DNA of 64,000 nucleotides from Latrodectus hesperus. Its lineage: Eukaryota; Arthropoda; Arachnida; Araneae; Theridiidae. The stretch is from the NCBI GenBank assembly GCA_037975125.1, contig CM075851.1:73387487-73451486 (forward strand), written 5' to 3'. A program made the position numbers and the translations under genes. The notes under the pieces were generated by a model. The model did no database searches and was not told the DNA's origin. It saw nothing but the letters and a program-made list of their open reading frames with translations. Below are positions 12,990 to 26,400 of the stretch, one piece after another; position 1 is the stretch's first letter; every line of letters begins with the position of its first letter.

Positions 12990-15093
12990 AAACATTTATA
13001 CAAAAAAGACAAGTGTAATATTTTCTGTAAAATATAATTAATTTTGGAGATATATTATCTTTAGTGGTAGATATTAAGGCACACAGTATATAACTTATCA
13101 GAAAAAATAATTAATGACCATCATTATAAAATAAAAAAAACATTAAATCTGAAATGTAAATTTTGAACTTTTGTGATATTCTTTAATTTTGTGAACGATA
13201 TTTGTGAATGCATTATATAAATATTTAACAGAAATTTAAAATTAGGCATTGAATATGGTGAAAAGAAAAAAAAACAATCGTTAATTAAACAAATATCGTT
13301 CAAATTATACAATTAAGAAAAAGTTAATTCTAAAACAATTATGAATGAGTATAAAATTGTAATAGTTTAGTAACCACAGAATTGGTTCATTTATTTTGCT
13401 ATATTTAACAATACAAGCAGGATATTTAACTATGCATTTGTTTAAAAAGAACAGAGTTTAATTCTTTATTTTAGATCAAAAGTAATATTCAAAAATTATT
13501 TATTACGGTTATATTCTAATATCTTATACTATGCACTAAAACAGAAACAAAGTTTTATAAAAAGAAAATTTTAATATTTAAATTTCATATATTACCTTTC
13601 GTTGTCTTATTTAAAAAAATCTTAAATTTTCATAAACTTATGTTTCCTTTATTTTATAATAAAGGAAAATGTTCACTTTTTTATTTCAAGTTTAGAAAAA
13701 TAGTCGAATATTTTATATATTTTTAATGTTGTTTTAAGTATCTTTTTCCTTCAATAAAATAAATATATTCAGGAATATTTATTATGCGTGAAAAAATACT
13801 CACTTTCAAATTTAAATTTTCATCAGCAAATTTGAAGTTAACAACCAAGCAACATGTATATTTCATATTTCCAAATCAAAACCGAAAACAGAAAACTTTT
13901 CTAGAATCACAACACCATGTTAGAATATTATTCATATAGCATGAAGAGTTTAAAATATATAAAAATAACCATTTTGAGAGATGATCTTAAGCAATCTCTA
14001 TGTTATGTATTATAAATTATAATTTCTTTGATAGTTCATCCAGACTTTAATTAATTCAAACAACCCACTCTTAGTGATCGACTATATATATAAAAATTCT
14101 TTTCTTATGCATTTGCTGCAAGAATAGTGTAACGTTTGAGCAGCTATTATTTAAACCACTAATGATTACAGACGTGTGTTTTTTTGAAAAATGCAGTCTA
14201 GCCTGTTACCAGGACACAAAAGTGAAATTTATTAAAATTAATTGTAATGAAAGCCAAAGGCATTTCACACAGCAAATGCTGATTAAGATTTTCAGTGACT
14301 AAATGACATAATGTGTTTTTACAATTACAATTTTTACAAATGAATTAATTTCTTTCTTTGCTTTTACATTAAGATATCAAAGCTTTCTAAAAGCAATAAC
14401 AGAAATATCCTTTAGATTAAAATTGTGAATTATATGAATAATAATATTAATGGCTACAGACTGGTGTTTTCAAAGAAATGAATACTAAAATAATCTTACC
14501 ATGACTGATAATGACCACGAGTACGAATCATTATGATTTCAAATTTTGATACGTATATTATAAATTTTTAATAAACAAATTCTTCATTTTGGTGAGATAA
14601 TTTCTGAATTATTGAATTATATTTTAAATTCTTCAACTTAAATGCAAAAGTAGGTAAATTTTTTGATCGAATTATCCTTATTAATGAATAGCATAATCAT
14701 AGTATACTTTACACCAATCTGTTCCAAACATTTTAGGAAATTCAATAATTTGAATAGATGTAATAACATTTATGTGTAATTTTGATTTTAAATAATGTGT
14801 ATATTTTAAGATCTTGTGACAAAAATATCGGTATACAGTTTTCAACTGTATAACTACGTGATAAATTACCATAAAAGATGGGGTATCACATTATAAATTA
14901 AAAATTCTTCATCATCCAGGTAATACAATAATAATTTCTGGATAAAAATATTTTTGCAATTCTTTTAATACAGTTTGACGATTATTTATCTAGAGAATAT
15001 CTTCTCTTGTTACATTTTTTATAAAATCAAGTGTTGCTTCGTTTCCAAAAAGATTCAAAACTCTTACAAAGATATTTGTCCTACATTTTGAAT
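12990..15093. other. intergenic between LRR paralogues
   Basis: AT-rich spacer of about 2.1 kb. No exon, transposon protein or RNA gene was recognised. Confidence 0.55.
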
Positions 15094-15280
15094 TCCCCGT
15101 CATTCAAATATTTTTAGAAATCTATTCATATTTCAATCTGTTTCATTTTAGATAAGAATGAATACAGAACATATGTTCTTTAGACGAAATATTCTGTTTT
15201 TTATCTATTATCGTCATTTCCCTTGTGAATTAAAACAGATGTAGCTTGCTTATTTTATATTCAAAAACTGGCATTACCCC
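15094..15280 (+). promoter_or_regulatory. promoter of LRR gene B
   Basis: Counterpart of 2128-2317. It contains a perfect 14-bp palindrome AGAACATATGTTCT at 15166-15179, the shared GTGAATTAAAACA block, and a TATA-like TTTTATAT at 15253-15260. Conservation against otherwise diverged flanks supports a regulatory role. Confidence 0.6.
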
Positions 15281-15314
15281 TTCCTACTTCCACTCCTGGA
15301 ATAATAATTTAGAA
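15281..15314 (+). other. non-coding leader exon of LRR gene B (predicted)
   Basis: Short stretch ending at a consensus donor (GTAAGT from 15315), matching gene A. It would splice to the acceptor CAG ending at 17096, which leaves 11 nt before the ATG at 17108, exactly as in gene A. Confidence 0.5.
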
Positions 15315-16374
15315 GTAAGTTTCTGATTTGCTATTTTTATTTGTTTTAATAAAAATTTATTAATATTAAATTCATTCATGTATTAATGCTTTCAAATAGT
15401 TTAAAAGCGATTAAAATAGATGAAAAAATATTTTACATTTTTATTAATAAAAAAATTGCATAGACCAATTTTACCAATAAAGAAAAAAAAGCATAGAAAA
15501 ATTATACATGTAATTCGAAAGAAAAATCTATTTATATTAAGACTTCACAGCCTATAAAAAGTGATCGCTTCTGGGATGTATTTTAATTTCAAAAAAATTT
15601 TCTGAACAAATAATTAGCAATTTTGAATAATTAAACATCTATTAAATCAGTTTTCATAGAAATCTATACACATTCTTATTTCAAAATTAAAATATTAGAC
15701 TTTGCTGCATTTTGTGATTTAATTCATTTTTTATTGGAAAATTTTATAGCTTTTTCATATTTTGTATCTAAATATGAAAACTTTTTAATCTTGATAAATT
15801 TTTGTTAAGTAATTATGCAATTTTATTATGACTTGCATTACCGGTGAACTAAATAAATCACAAATAATAAAATGTTAATGACTTTAATTAGTTTTAAAGT
15901 CATAAATTATATCATGCCTTATAGAAATTTTCTATATAAATTTTATTTAGCATTTTTATATTTATATCTTTCTCATTTAAAAGTATTGTTGAAATAAATA
16001 CTGAGTATATTTCGCTTATATGTTTGCTTTCTACACATTATGAAGTATATCAATTGTAACATAACAAAGATTTTAGTAATTTCGATTTCGATTGTTTTCA
16101 ACTTATGTAAAGCCCATAAAATAAAGCAAATATATAAATTTAAATTATTTACATTTTTAAATGTAAGTTTAACAAATTACCCAATATTTGTTAACAAATG
16201 TATTTAATGAAGCACAACAACTTGGACAATATCTATCCTGTGAAATGACATTTCATCCGATCATTGTTTCATTTCATTAAATTGCTAAATTACTATTAAT
16301 CCTATTATAGCATAAAAAGTTAACGATTAAGTTAGACATAAAATTCCACTTATCAAGGCATTATACTAAACCAG

Positions 16375-16800
16375 GAATCGTCTAAGACGATGTGTACCTC
16401 TTCTACATTCAGATTTGTCGTTGGGCACACAGAATCACCATCTAACTCTGTGTATCATGGTCAAAAGATGTCGAATTGTTGGTCTTCGTGCTGTTCCAGA
16501 AGCAGTCCCATTGTACGACCGAATACTAGACATGCTGAAAACAGGTCAATCTCTTGAATAATGATTGATGATTTGGATATATGATTGGTATATGGCCATC
16601 CTCACAATATGTCTTGACATTAGCCATAGGAAAACATTGCGATCCTACATGCCATTCTTGTGACCCTCAGCAACCATTCGTATGACATTAGTTGGAATTC
16701 AACCAAAACTAGTTGCAATAACATGGGACAATACTTTCTCAATCCACACTCTAGATAGGAAACGATCCTGTTCTTAACAAATTCTGATACTTACTATAGT
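16375..16800. repeat. higher-GC block, possibly transposon-derived
   Basis: Base composition differs from the AT-rich surroundings, and short frames are broken on both strands. The minus strand has phrases vaguely like a Tc1 helix-turn-helix region, but no diagnostic motif. It lies in the leader intron of LRR gene B. Identity is uncertain. Confidence 0.25.
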
Positions 16801-17107
16801 GAGAATTTCTTCGTATTATTTAACTTATAACACGATATCTTGACTGAACACCAATCTTATGAAGTGATTTCTAAGTGAGAAAACCACTGCGCAAATATTC
16901 TTTTATGTAATGCTTCAGATGTTGTTTATTCTTTATACTTCATCCAAACATCTCGAAATGTTAATTGTTTGTATATTATATTAATATTATTTTATTAGAA
17001 TAATAGAGATTGCTCGTTTTAAATTTTGAAACGAGACAAATGTTTTAATAAAAATTTACGTTTTTCAATAAAGAAAATAATTTTCTCCTATTCCAGGTCA
17101 TTTGATA

Positions 17108-17476
17108 ATGAAGGTCATGGACTCCTCTTATTTCTTCCTGGCGCTCCTGGGTATTACCTTAACGACTGTATTCGCCGGATGCCCAGATGAAGACAAAATA
17201 GCACCCTGTGAATGCGAAGAGGATGATTTCCCTGAACAAGCTGATGTCATCTTATATTGTTCAAGCACCTCTCTAAATGAAATGAAATCAGCACTCAGCG
17301 CCATTGACAAATCCAACACCATCGAACTAGTATTAGATGACATCAAATTAGGTGCCCTTCCATCAAATTTCTTCTCTGGATACAATATCCAGAAACTGGA
17401 CATCTCTCACTGCGATTTAGACAGCCTGAATGGAGACGGCGGAAAAGCTCTATCAGGATTGGAAGACACTTTAGAA
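17108..17476 (+). CDS. LRR gene B, coding exon 1
   Basis: 123 codons from ATG to SGLEDTLE; donor GT at 17477-17478, phase 0. Encodes the signal peptide and N-terminal cap. Confidence 0.85.
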
Positions 17477-20400
17477 GTATGTAGATTAAACCATTCTAAA
17501 TTATAGAGTTGAAATTTTTATAAAAGTATAAAATATGTACGCTAAAATATTTTAATATTGCTTCTGCATAAGGGAATTGTAACTGTCATTAGGTTCATCC
17601 ATGTCTTGTATCGATCTCCATTGATACTCCAAACTGTCAATATATTTTTTAAAAGGGAAAAAATAACTATGATAATGTTATATTGAATGATAATGTTTGA
17701 AGAATTCTAACAAATATCCTCAATTTATCATCTGCATATAGGCTTTTCTTTGAATATGAGGCCCAAATCAACGATATGTGAGACTAAAGCAAACTTTTAT
17801 TATTAATAAGGTGAAATATAAAATAAAAATACTCATTAAACGTTTCATTAAAAAAATCAATAAATTCCATCTATTATGCAAATGTTTGCAAAAATAACTA
17901 TAATTTATAAGTGATGATATATAGCAATTATTATTAGAATTATTAAGTATTGGTTAAAAAATAAATTCAAAAATTAATTATTAATTTGAGAGTTAGTTAT
18001 GAATTCAATTATATTTATAAATATTATTTAATTAATAATCATGAAAATATTGCTCTATGTAAATTATATATTTTACTTTGCCTTTGATTTAGCTTTTTTT
18101 CAACCTTAATGACTATCTCTAAAACAAACGATGATACATTTTTTTTAACTATTTGAATGTATTTAATTGATCATCACTAATCTATTAAATTTAGTTTGTA
18201 ATAAACGAGAATTCGATAGAATATATAGAATGTATTTCATTTGACTTTTATTATACAAAACGTGTTGTTATGAAAAATGCTGCAAAGAAATAAATATATG
18301 TGTAATTGGACTAAAAATCGTAAGTAGAATTATAAGAAAAATATTATTTTATTTTACTTATGATATCCATTTAATACCAAAATCATTAGCTGCATGATAA
18401 AAATTTTGTAATTAATGCATTCTAAAAAATTATGATTAGATTTAAACATATTTGATCTCAAAAGAAATATTTATCCGATTTCAAAAGCTATTGCTTGCGA
18501 TTCCCGGTCACTTCTAGTTCGTATTCACGGCAATATGGCAGCCCAACGTTGCGTGGATGATGTGCCTGCTGCCAATGATACTCTCCTACCTTCAGGATGT
18601 GCCTTATGCCCTTTATTAGCAGGATAACGAAAGACCCTACATTGCTCGCATCAGCCAACATGACCCACAAGGAGTACAGATCCACCTGGCCACCGTGCTC
18701 ACCAGATTTCTCACCAATCGAACACGTTTGGCATTTGATTGGACGCCATTTGCAGACCCTGCCACTGCTTTTTTCAAAAGACGCACTTTGGCAAATGGTT
18801 GACAGGGAATGAAGGGTCATTCCTCAAAATGCCATCCGTACTCTCATTGACTTTGTGCCTAGACGTGTTGCTTCGTGTGTTGTTGTCCACAACCTATTGA
18901 CCCGACGCTGTTCTCGCTCTGTATTATGCTAATCATTTCGAAATACAGATCACTTATTGTTTGTTGCTGTCTCTCTTTGCCTAGTTTCATCGCTTTCTAG
19001 CAACTCCTTCTTGATGTTGCATTTTCAATGTCGGGCAGTGTAAATCTGAAATAATGATCATTTATCTTACTTTAGCTTTTTTACAATTTAATCTTATCAG
19101 AATCATAAGAATAAAATATACCATTTTTAATGTGATTGTTTTTAAGAACTACTCAAAAATATTCTGAAATAAAAAAATCTCAGCAATTTTTACAAGTTTA
19201 CAATATAAGTCATTTCAATCTCAAAAATAGTCTCTAACATTAATTTAGTCAAATACTTAACAATTTAAATCAAGAATTAAAAAAAACTTAAATTAAGTAT
19301 TTTAAACTAAGAACAATGCATTTGGTGTTGGCAACTGAGTTATTTCGAATATAAAAGAAGAAATTTGTGACAAAACTGGAATCGAATGTAATGCATTTAT
19401 TTACATAAACATTTTACTGTGAATCATAAGTAATTAATCAAAAGCATTTATTTAGTGATAACATTCCTTTTTAAAATAAATGTTCCTATCTATCGACTTA
19501 TGTTGTTCATATGCTCGGAATAGCATTTCTACATATTTTGTAATAACTTCCATTTTTCCCCATAAATAGGAATTGGAAATCGTCTCCAGTTTTACTGAAG
19601 AGAATGTAAAGACAAAACTTGATCTTAGCCACATGCGAAAACTAAGCGAATTGGATTTGTCTTTCAACGCTATAACTCATCTGAGCAACGACTGGTTCAC
19701 CAATGGTCCCTCTTCTTTGACTCGGCTTCTTTTATCCAACAATGCTATTGAAAAAGTGGATGACCAGGTCTTCGCAAACTTAAACAATCTGGAATCTCTT
19801 TATTTCGATGGCAACAGGTTCGGTCCTATTAAAAGGAGTATGCTGCCGAATCCTGCAACACGACTGGAAATTCTAGAGTTAGAGTAAGCTATAAACTTAG
19901 ATTAATATCACATGCAGAACCAACATATTTCACTTTTTGGAAGGAATAATTTTAGTTGAACTATTTTTGTAACATGATTTTATATATCAATAACAATCAG
20001 TATTTAATGTTGTTGTCGTGTGCTAGCTAGGCTGACATTATGGGATGCACTGCTCCACTTTTCCAATTGAATCATATTTAGGAGTGGAGTCCGACTTCCT
20101 CAGTACACATATGCCATAGGTACCCGTTTATAGGGTAGGCAACCATTCACAACACTTTCATACAAGGAAAGGACAAAGACATGATGTATACAGAGAGAAC
20201 GTACATCCATGCCCGAAACGGTATTCGAACCCAGGACCTCCCTATCCGCAATCAGACACGCTGACCACTAAAGAAGTTGGGCGGCATCAAAGTTTAATGT
20301 AAAAAATAATGAATTCTCATTTAAAATTATAGTCATCAGAATTGTATGATTAAAACTTATATGAAAAATAATTTCTTTTTCTGTATATTAAAATTTACAA

Positions 20401-23396
20401 ATTGAAATTAGTTCCAGTATAACTAGAGAAATATCAGAAAACCATAGCAAACAAACATACATAGCGGTGCAGGTGAGTCCCTGACTGTACATTTAGGTTA
20501 ATGGGTTTGGAATACTCGCCCATCACCATGGGCCTCGTAGTTTTGAACCACGCTCAGGTGACGACCTGAGTTGGCATCCTTCTCGCCACATCAGCGGAAG
20601 GACTTTCGATTTCACATATTAACGTGGACACGTCCCCAATGCACGGAGCTCTAGCAACCCAGTGATGGAGTGAATGTGATCACCCTACCAATCACAGTCC
20701 GCGGCAAATGATGCTTCACTTTGTTAATCTTAATGGAAAGCGGCGTGAAGTTACTGAGCCACTGGAGCTTGGAAAACAGAAAAATTAAATCAAATTCTAA
20801 ACTAAGTTTTCATAAAGTATATAAGTCATAAAGGAATTCTTAAAAATTTTAAATGCATTGCTCACCACAAAAATAAATAAATGTCAGTTCATCAAAAATT
20901 GCATATTATTTTCTTTTAATTACTTTTCAAATAAATATTTCATTCCATCAGAATGTATGGCACACACACAATCATCTTATAAAATTAAGTTTTTCTCTAA
21001 TTTTTTCATTGTGACTAAAATTAAGATCTTCAGTTTGAAACCTATAAAATTCTCTAAATTGATCTGCATTTTAATTACAACGATGGGAAACTTTGTCTCT
21101 AGGGATGTTTCAATGCTGAAAAAGTTTATTACCTTGAAATTACTAACGCTATTGTTGTTATATGAATAATAAATCTAGTCTTTATTATTTAAAATTAATC
21201 ATTTTCCATTGGATTAATTTTTTTATTGTCAATCACAGAAAACATATTTCAATAACTAAAGTAAAGTTATGTAAATGTTTAAAGTTCGCTTAGAGTTTCG
21301 ATTAATTGAAAAAATATTTTCCAGCAACAATTACCAAAACGGTTATGGAAAATTATAAGTAACATTTCAAATTAATATCGAAAAATTCAAAGCAATAATT
21401 CAAATAAAGAGATTTGATCTTTTTAATTCTACATTATATACACATTATATATGTGGTTTTTAGATATTTATGTACCTCATGCAAAGAGGGATAAGTTCAA
21501 ATATACCATGAGAATAAGGATATGGAGAGAAACATTTCTGTGCTTTATCAAGATTTTATTGTTGAATTTTTATAAGGTTCTCTGCTAATAGATATTTCAG
21601 CTCTCATAAAGCATAATCAAGATTAACTTGGGGGTTTTATCTATTTCCAGTAATAACAATAAACGTTAAATTTAAATTCTTGTTATTACGGAGGAATCTT
21701 TTCGCCATCTTGTATGAATTCACTGTTTATTCCTTCTTCTCTCTATGTCATTTGTCATTTTTCCCATAGCGTAAAATTATTAAGAAAGATAAATAGAACG
21801 AAGAACAATAGCTGATAGTCAAAGTGATTTTTTATAATGAGTAATTTTGAAATAAAATTATTATGCCATTTTTTTTATCGCAGCAACAACGCGCTCACCA
21901 GTGTTCCAGAAGACCTGTTTACAAACATGCCAGAATTAAGATCCCTTTCACTTAGAACTAATGGTATAAGGAGATACGAGGAGATTACATTTAAGCCAAT
22001 ATGGTCAAGAATGGATGCAATTGATCTTAGAGGTAATTGAATTAGATAAATAAAAATTTCGTGATTTTTAATGCAGAAAAGTGATGATTTATTTGCTAAT
22101 TTTCATACTTTCTTATGAAATCAGAGGGTTTACCATTTGAAATATAATTCCTTTAATCCTATTTTAATAATTTTATTATATATATTAAAAAAATTGTTAT
22201 TGTCATGAAATTAGGCCGATCTTAAACGAATATGACTGATGCAGATTATTACAATATCGTCCAAAAATTAAAAAAACAATCATCTTAATTATAATCTTAC
22301 AAAAAATAAAAGCATGATGTTATAAGCTATAGAAAATTAATTTTAGCTGGAGTAAAATAACCAGAAAAGGAGTGCCATTGTAACAAGAAGGAGGATATTC
22401 TTATTAGTAATAAGAGACCCCTTCGTATGTGGTTAAAAAGTCTGTAACATTGTTTATCCCTTTGAAAGGCTTAATCTTTCACACATTCAATTGGTCAAAC
22501 TACCGCAATTCTCAACAGAAAATTTTTGTGAATGAAAGGGAACCATCACTCTTTTGTTGCGTGGCTCAGAATCTCTCCACTTATAAATCCGAGTTTATTC
22601 TTTAACTTATAAAATCATAGAATAACAAAAATGGTTTGTATGAAAATATTCTTATATATGAGGATAAAAATTATATCTTAGAATAGGAATCCTTATACTT
22701 TGTGTGTAAGATTTTGTTAAGAGACTCATATCAATTAAATTTCCTTCAATTTAAGGTAATTCTTATAACAATGTTACAAAAATCTAGCTAACTCACCAAC
22801 TATGATTTAAAAAATATTTAGCTAATAGCATTAGTACATTTGCTCAAAATGTTGAATGAATCTACAATCATTCATACCAGAGAAACTTGTATAAAAAAAA
22901 ACAATATTATTTATTAATCAATCAGGATATTTTCTTGTCCTTTAATTTACTATAAAAGTACTGTATTATATTATCAAAAGTTATTTTATTAATAGTAATA
23001 CCATTTTGGAATTCCAATGACGAAACTTGAATTTTCTTTAATCGGCAAAATTCGTCAACAGAAGGAAAGGCCCTATGTGAAACCTGCTCTTGATCTTTTT
23101 CAAAAGAGATTAAAAAGAGCCTTTTGCAAACTTTTTTCAATATTTTTCTGAGTTTTATCAATTAATTTTGAATTCATTTTTACTTACTTGCTGGTAGAAA
23201 TAGTCAACTATTTTATAATATTTTAACTATTCAGCAATAAAAAATTCTTTCTTTTACAGGAAACCCCATAGAATGTGACTCTCACATTGACTGGATGAAA
23301 ACAACTCCAACACCTGCTTTCGTGTCAGGGAAGTGTGTAGCTCCACACGATATGAAGGATGTCGATTTGGGAACCTTGGTGAAAAAATTGGAGTGA
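17108..23396 (+). CDS. secreted leucine-rich-repeat protein, paralogue B
   Basis: Four exons (17108-17476, 19570-19883, 21884-22032, 23260-23396) join cleanly into 322 residues. It has a signal peptide (FFLALLGITLTTVFA), the N-terminal cysteine cap CPDEDKIAPCEC with a later Cys, LRRs (LSELDLSFN, LTRLLLSNN, LRSLSLRTN, IDLRGN) and a C-terminal cap (NPIECDSHIDW ... GKCVAPHD). It is a tandem duplicate of the gene at 5671-12936: exon lengths are the same except the last, which is one codon longer. Most differences are conservative, and the cysteines and repeat-frame leucines are kept, so both copies look functional. It is expected to be secreted; its partner is unknown. The start ATG is the first in frame after the acceptor; an upstream TTG is not a credible eukaryotic start. 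Confidence 0.85.
18485..19042 (+). mobile_element. Tc1-like transposon fragment (3' half)
   Basis: Pieces of a Tc1/mariner DDE transposase appear in shifting frames: GNMAAQRCVDDV, then QDNERPYIARISQHD, then WPPCSPDFSPIEHVWHLIG. These carry the second Asp and the final Glu of the catalytic triad. The downstream terminus reads GGGCAGTGTA, as expected for a Tc1 end. The 5' half is missing and frameshifts are present, so it is inactive. It lies in intron 1 of LRR gene B and explains part of that intron's extra length. Confidence 0.8.
19570..19883 (+). CDS. LRR gene B, coding exon 2
   Basis: 314 nt after acceptor AATAG, opening with ELEIVSSF and ending before GTAAGC two bases into a codon. Encodes the central LRRs. 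Confidence 0.85.
20013..20288 (-). mobile_element. tRNA-derived SINE
   Basis: On the minus strand the head reads like a tRNA gene: an A-box-like TTTAGTGGTCAGCG, and a B-box GGGTTCGAATACC near 20219-20234. A non-tRNA body follows. It cannot be a functional tRNA, since the remainder of the cloverleaf is not maintained. It lies in intron 2 of LRR gene B. Confidence 0.65.
20455..20775 (-). mobile_element. LINE 3'-tail-like repeat
   Basis: Read on the minus strand, it ends with GGTGATGGGCGAGTA ... GTACAG ... CTATGTATGTTTG. This resembles by eye the end of the large LINE at 31925 (GGTGATGAGTAGA ... GTACAG ... CTATGTATGTATG). It may be a 5'-truncated relative or a SINE that borrowed the tail. It is GC-richer than its surroundings. 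Confidence 0.5.
21884..22032 (+). CDS. LRR gene B, coding exon 3
   Basis: 149 nt after acceptor CGCAG, ending before GTAATT. Encodes VPEDLFTNMPELRSLSLRTN and RMDAIDLRG. Confidence 0.85.
23260..23396 (+). CDS. LRR gene B, coding exon 4 with stop
   Basis: 137 nt after a pyrimidine-rich acceptor (TTTTACAG); C-terminal cap ending VKKLE and TGA. Confidence 0.85.
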
Positions 23397-23437
23397 CTGA
23401 TAAGAATTGGCTTATAAATTTTGATAATTATTTCTTG

Positions 23438-23443
23438 AATAAA
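23438..23443 (+). terminator. polyadenylation signal of LRR gene B
   Basis: AATAAA 42 bases after the stop codon, at the position matching gene A. Confidence 0.65.
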
Positions 23444-23444
23444 A

Positions 23445-26400
23445 AATATATTTATAAATACAGAAATGCAGAATTTTCATTAAAATATGTCTGATTTGAT
23501 AAAATGATGTTTTCAGAAGTAAATAATATGAGCATTATCATAAGTTACTAAAAACTTTTATTAAGAACCAAATATTTAGTTTCCATACGTTTCGTAATAC
23601 TTTTAAATTAAAAATAAATTTGAATGTATCAACCAAAGGTAAAGCATTTTTAATAAATTATTGCCAAAGTCGCCAGTAAAATCATTTCTGGTTTTGTTTA
23701 ATATTGGTCTTATCGAGAAATATATAATTTATTTGGAATAGATATATGGTTTACTGAAAATAAAGTCGTATTTTTGGCGGTAATAAATATTTTTTTGATA
23801 GAAAATCAAAATCTTTTATATTTATTTATGAATAATTGAATTTAAAGTCAATATATTTAATTTTCATAAGGAAATAAAAGAGTTTCGTTCTATGAAATAT
23901 AAGATTATGTAAATAAAATCAAGGGTACAAAATGAGAGGAGAAAATAAATCCTTTAATTTTCTCTAAAGCAAAAGAAAAATTACTTAATTTATTGATAAT
24001 TATTACTACGAAGTCTAAATTTAGTTATTTCAATAGATGATGTTTTTCATGTTGATGTTTTTAATATTATTAAAAATATATTTAAGGTTAAAAAATAAAC
24101 AATATCTTCCATAATATTATACAAATATTTTTTCACATTATGGAAGCATCTTTTCATAATATTTACATGACAAAAATTATGCATTTTGCGATTAAATTTC
24201 ATATTACTTATAAAAACGTTTCTTGGTTTATTATACTAAATTCTAAAAGAAATTATCTTTCCATTTAGAAGCATATATTTGAAATCAATGCTTTTCAAAT
24301 ATTATTTATATTTTTCTTCAAAAAGAAAATAATAGGACTATAATAAACTTTATATTTCTTTTAACTTTTTTAATCAGTTACAATCCGATATTTAAATAAG
24401 ATTCATTTATATTCAATAAAAAAATAAAAACTTTGTACTTATGTATTACATGTTTAGATTTTCCTTGAGAAAAATATTTTCAGTAAAATTGGTGTTGCAT
24501 AAAATATCGAAGAAGTTCCATCCTTGTAAATGTCAATGGTGTCAAAAAATGCAGATTACATGCAAAATATCTTTTAACAGGAAAATAATTTTTGAATCAT
24601 TTTAAGAATGAATTATAAATTTCATTACTAATATCCATCTCTTTCTTCAGTTTTGTGAATATAAATAAAATTATGTTTCTGCAAATTGGAATTAGATTTT
24701 CTCTTCTCCTATATAAAACGATAGAATTAAATAAAATTTTCCTTCACAATTTTCTATATGAATTTGAATAATTTTAAATATGTGACAAAACATTCATTAT
24801 TATAAAGCGAGATGTTTTAAGATATTTACAAAATTCGAAAGAATAAAGAACATCGCTAAATGCAAAAATTTGTTCTTGACAATCTTCCAGTGTTTGTGGC
24901 AGTCGAGAATACGACTATGAATATATTTCAATGACTTTTTTACAAGCCTTTTAATACAATTTGCCTTAAAATTCCTAAGCAAGCAAACCGAGAAAACTTA
25001 TACATCATTTTCATTCCAAACAGACCGATTTTAGCTTAGTAAACATGTTCAAAATGAGCATTCAAGTATTCTTTAATTTTAATTAAATAAAATTGAATCA
25101 ATAACTTCAAACATAGTCATCGGCAATTTTTCACCAAGATCACTTTGCAGGTTTGCGTAATTTTTACAAAAAGGATTTTCTCAGTTAGCATTTTATTGAA
25201 AATTATATCATAAATACATGAAAATCATGGTTTGAATAAAATATATGAGTGCTTTGATAAAATTATTTAGCTTGAAATAAAATAAAATCATTTTAAATAT
25301 TCCGGCTCAAAAATACTTTATATTTAACCCGCGCCAAAATATCAGTTACGCTTTATAAATTGTTAAAAGTTATAGAATTTACGATCATCATAAAATAAAC
25401 CTAATTGAGTAAAGAATATCCATTTTAAAAATAAAATCAGCCACAACTTTTATATAATTTTTTTTTTTTTTTGCGTATTTATGGGTTTGGTGAAATTTTT
25501 GAACTTACTAAACTCCTAGTAACTTAGATTTTTTATTACGTCAGAAAGATAAAAAGAATATTAAAGATACTCAACAATTTTCTATTTTGACAGCACTCGA
25601 TTAAACTTAGAAATTACGTCATCTTGGCGACATTTTTCATTCGCCCAAACATTTTAAAATATACTGAAATTAATTATACGGCAGCTGTGGCTAAAATCAT
25701 TTGTCTACAGTCACTTAAAAAGACTCGTAAAATTTACATTAGCAGATCAACTAATTACGTAAAACTGAATTCAGTACTTTTTCATTAATGTTTTGTTTCT
25801 ATTTAAACATCGTGTAAAAAATATACTTTAGAATGCCCCTTGGCGAAAATTAAAAATTATTTTTTCCCCAAGCTGGTTTTAGCAAGTGTTTGAAGTAAAA
25901 AGATGGCTCTGAGAACACGATAGAGACCAACCAGAAATAAATCAACATCAATGACAATATGGTACCAAATTGATGAGAAACTGGGGGGCACTCAATAGCC
26001 CCCCCAACATCGCCCACAAAAACATTTTTTATTTAAATATTATTAGGTTATTTTAAAAGTCATAGGGTGATGATATTCCTTATGAAATAATAATGTCTTA
26101 ATTGTAATGTTATAAATTTGTTCCTAAAAATATTTACATATCTAAATTATAAATTTAAACCTGATTAAATAAAAAATGTAAATATATATTTTTGAAATAT
26201 TACAATTTTAAAAAAGAACATTAATTTTGTAAAAGAATACAAATAAGGAAAATATAGGAACAATAATTTTGAAAATGTAAATATATTTTGAAATAAAATA
26301 AAGAAGGTTTATATTCGTTGAAAGTGGATAAAACGATCTCTTTAAAATTCACAAAACTTTTATTCGTAGTAAATTGAACTAAATACAGAAAATTCTAGCA

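Noticed and set aside
20219..20288. Possible tRNA genes at the SINE heads (also near 26960-27020 and 41250-41315)
   Set aside because: Only pol III boxes are kept; the acceptor stem and cloverleaf pairing are not convincing, and each head runs into a SINE body.
20858..21169. 103-residue open frame in intron 2 of LRR gene B
   Set aside because: Composition follows AT-rich intron sequence, with no domain, and no matching frame in paralogue A.
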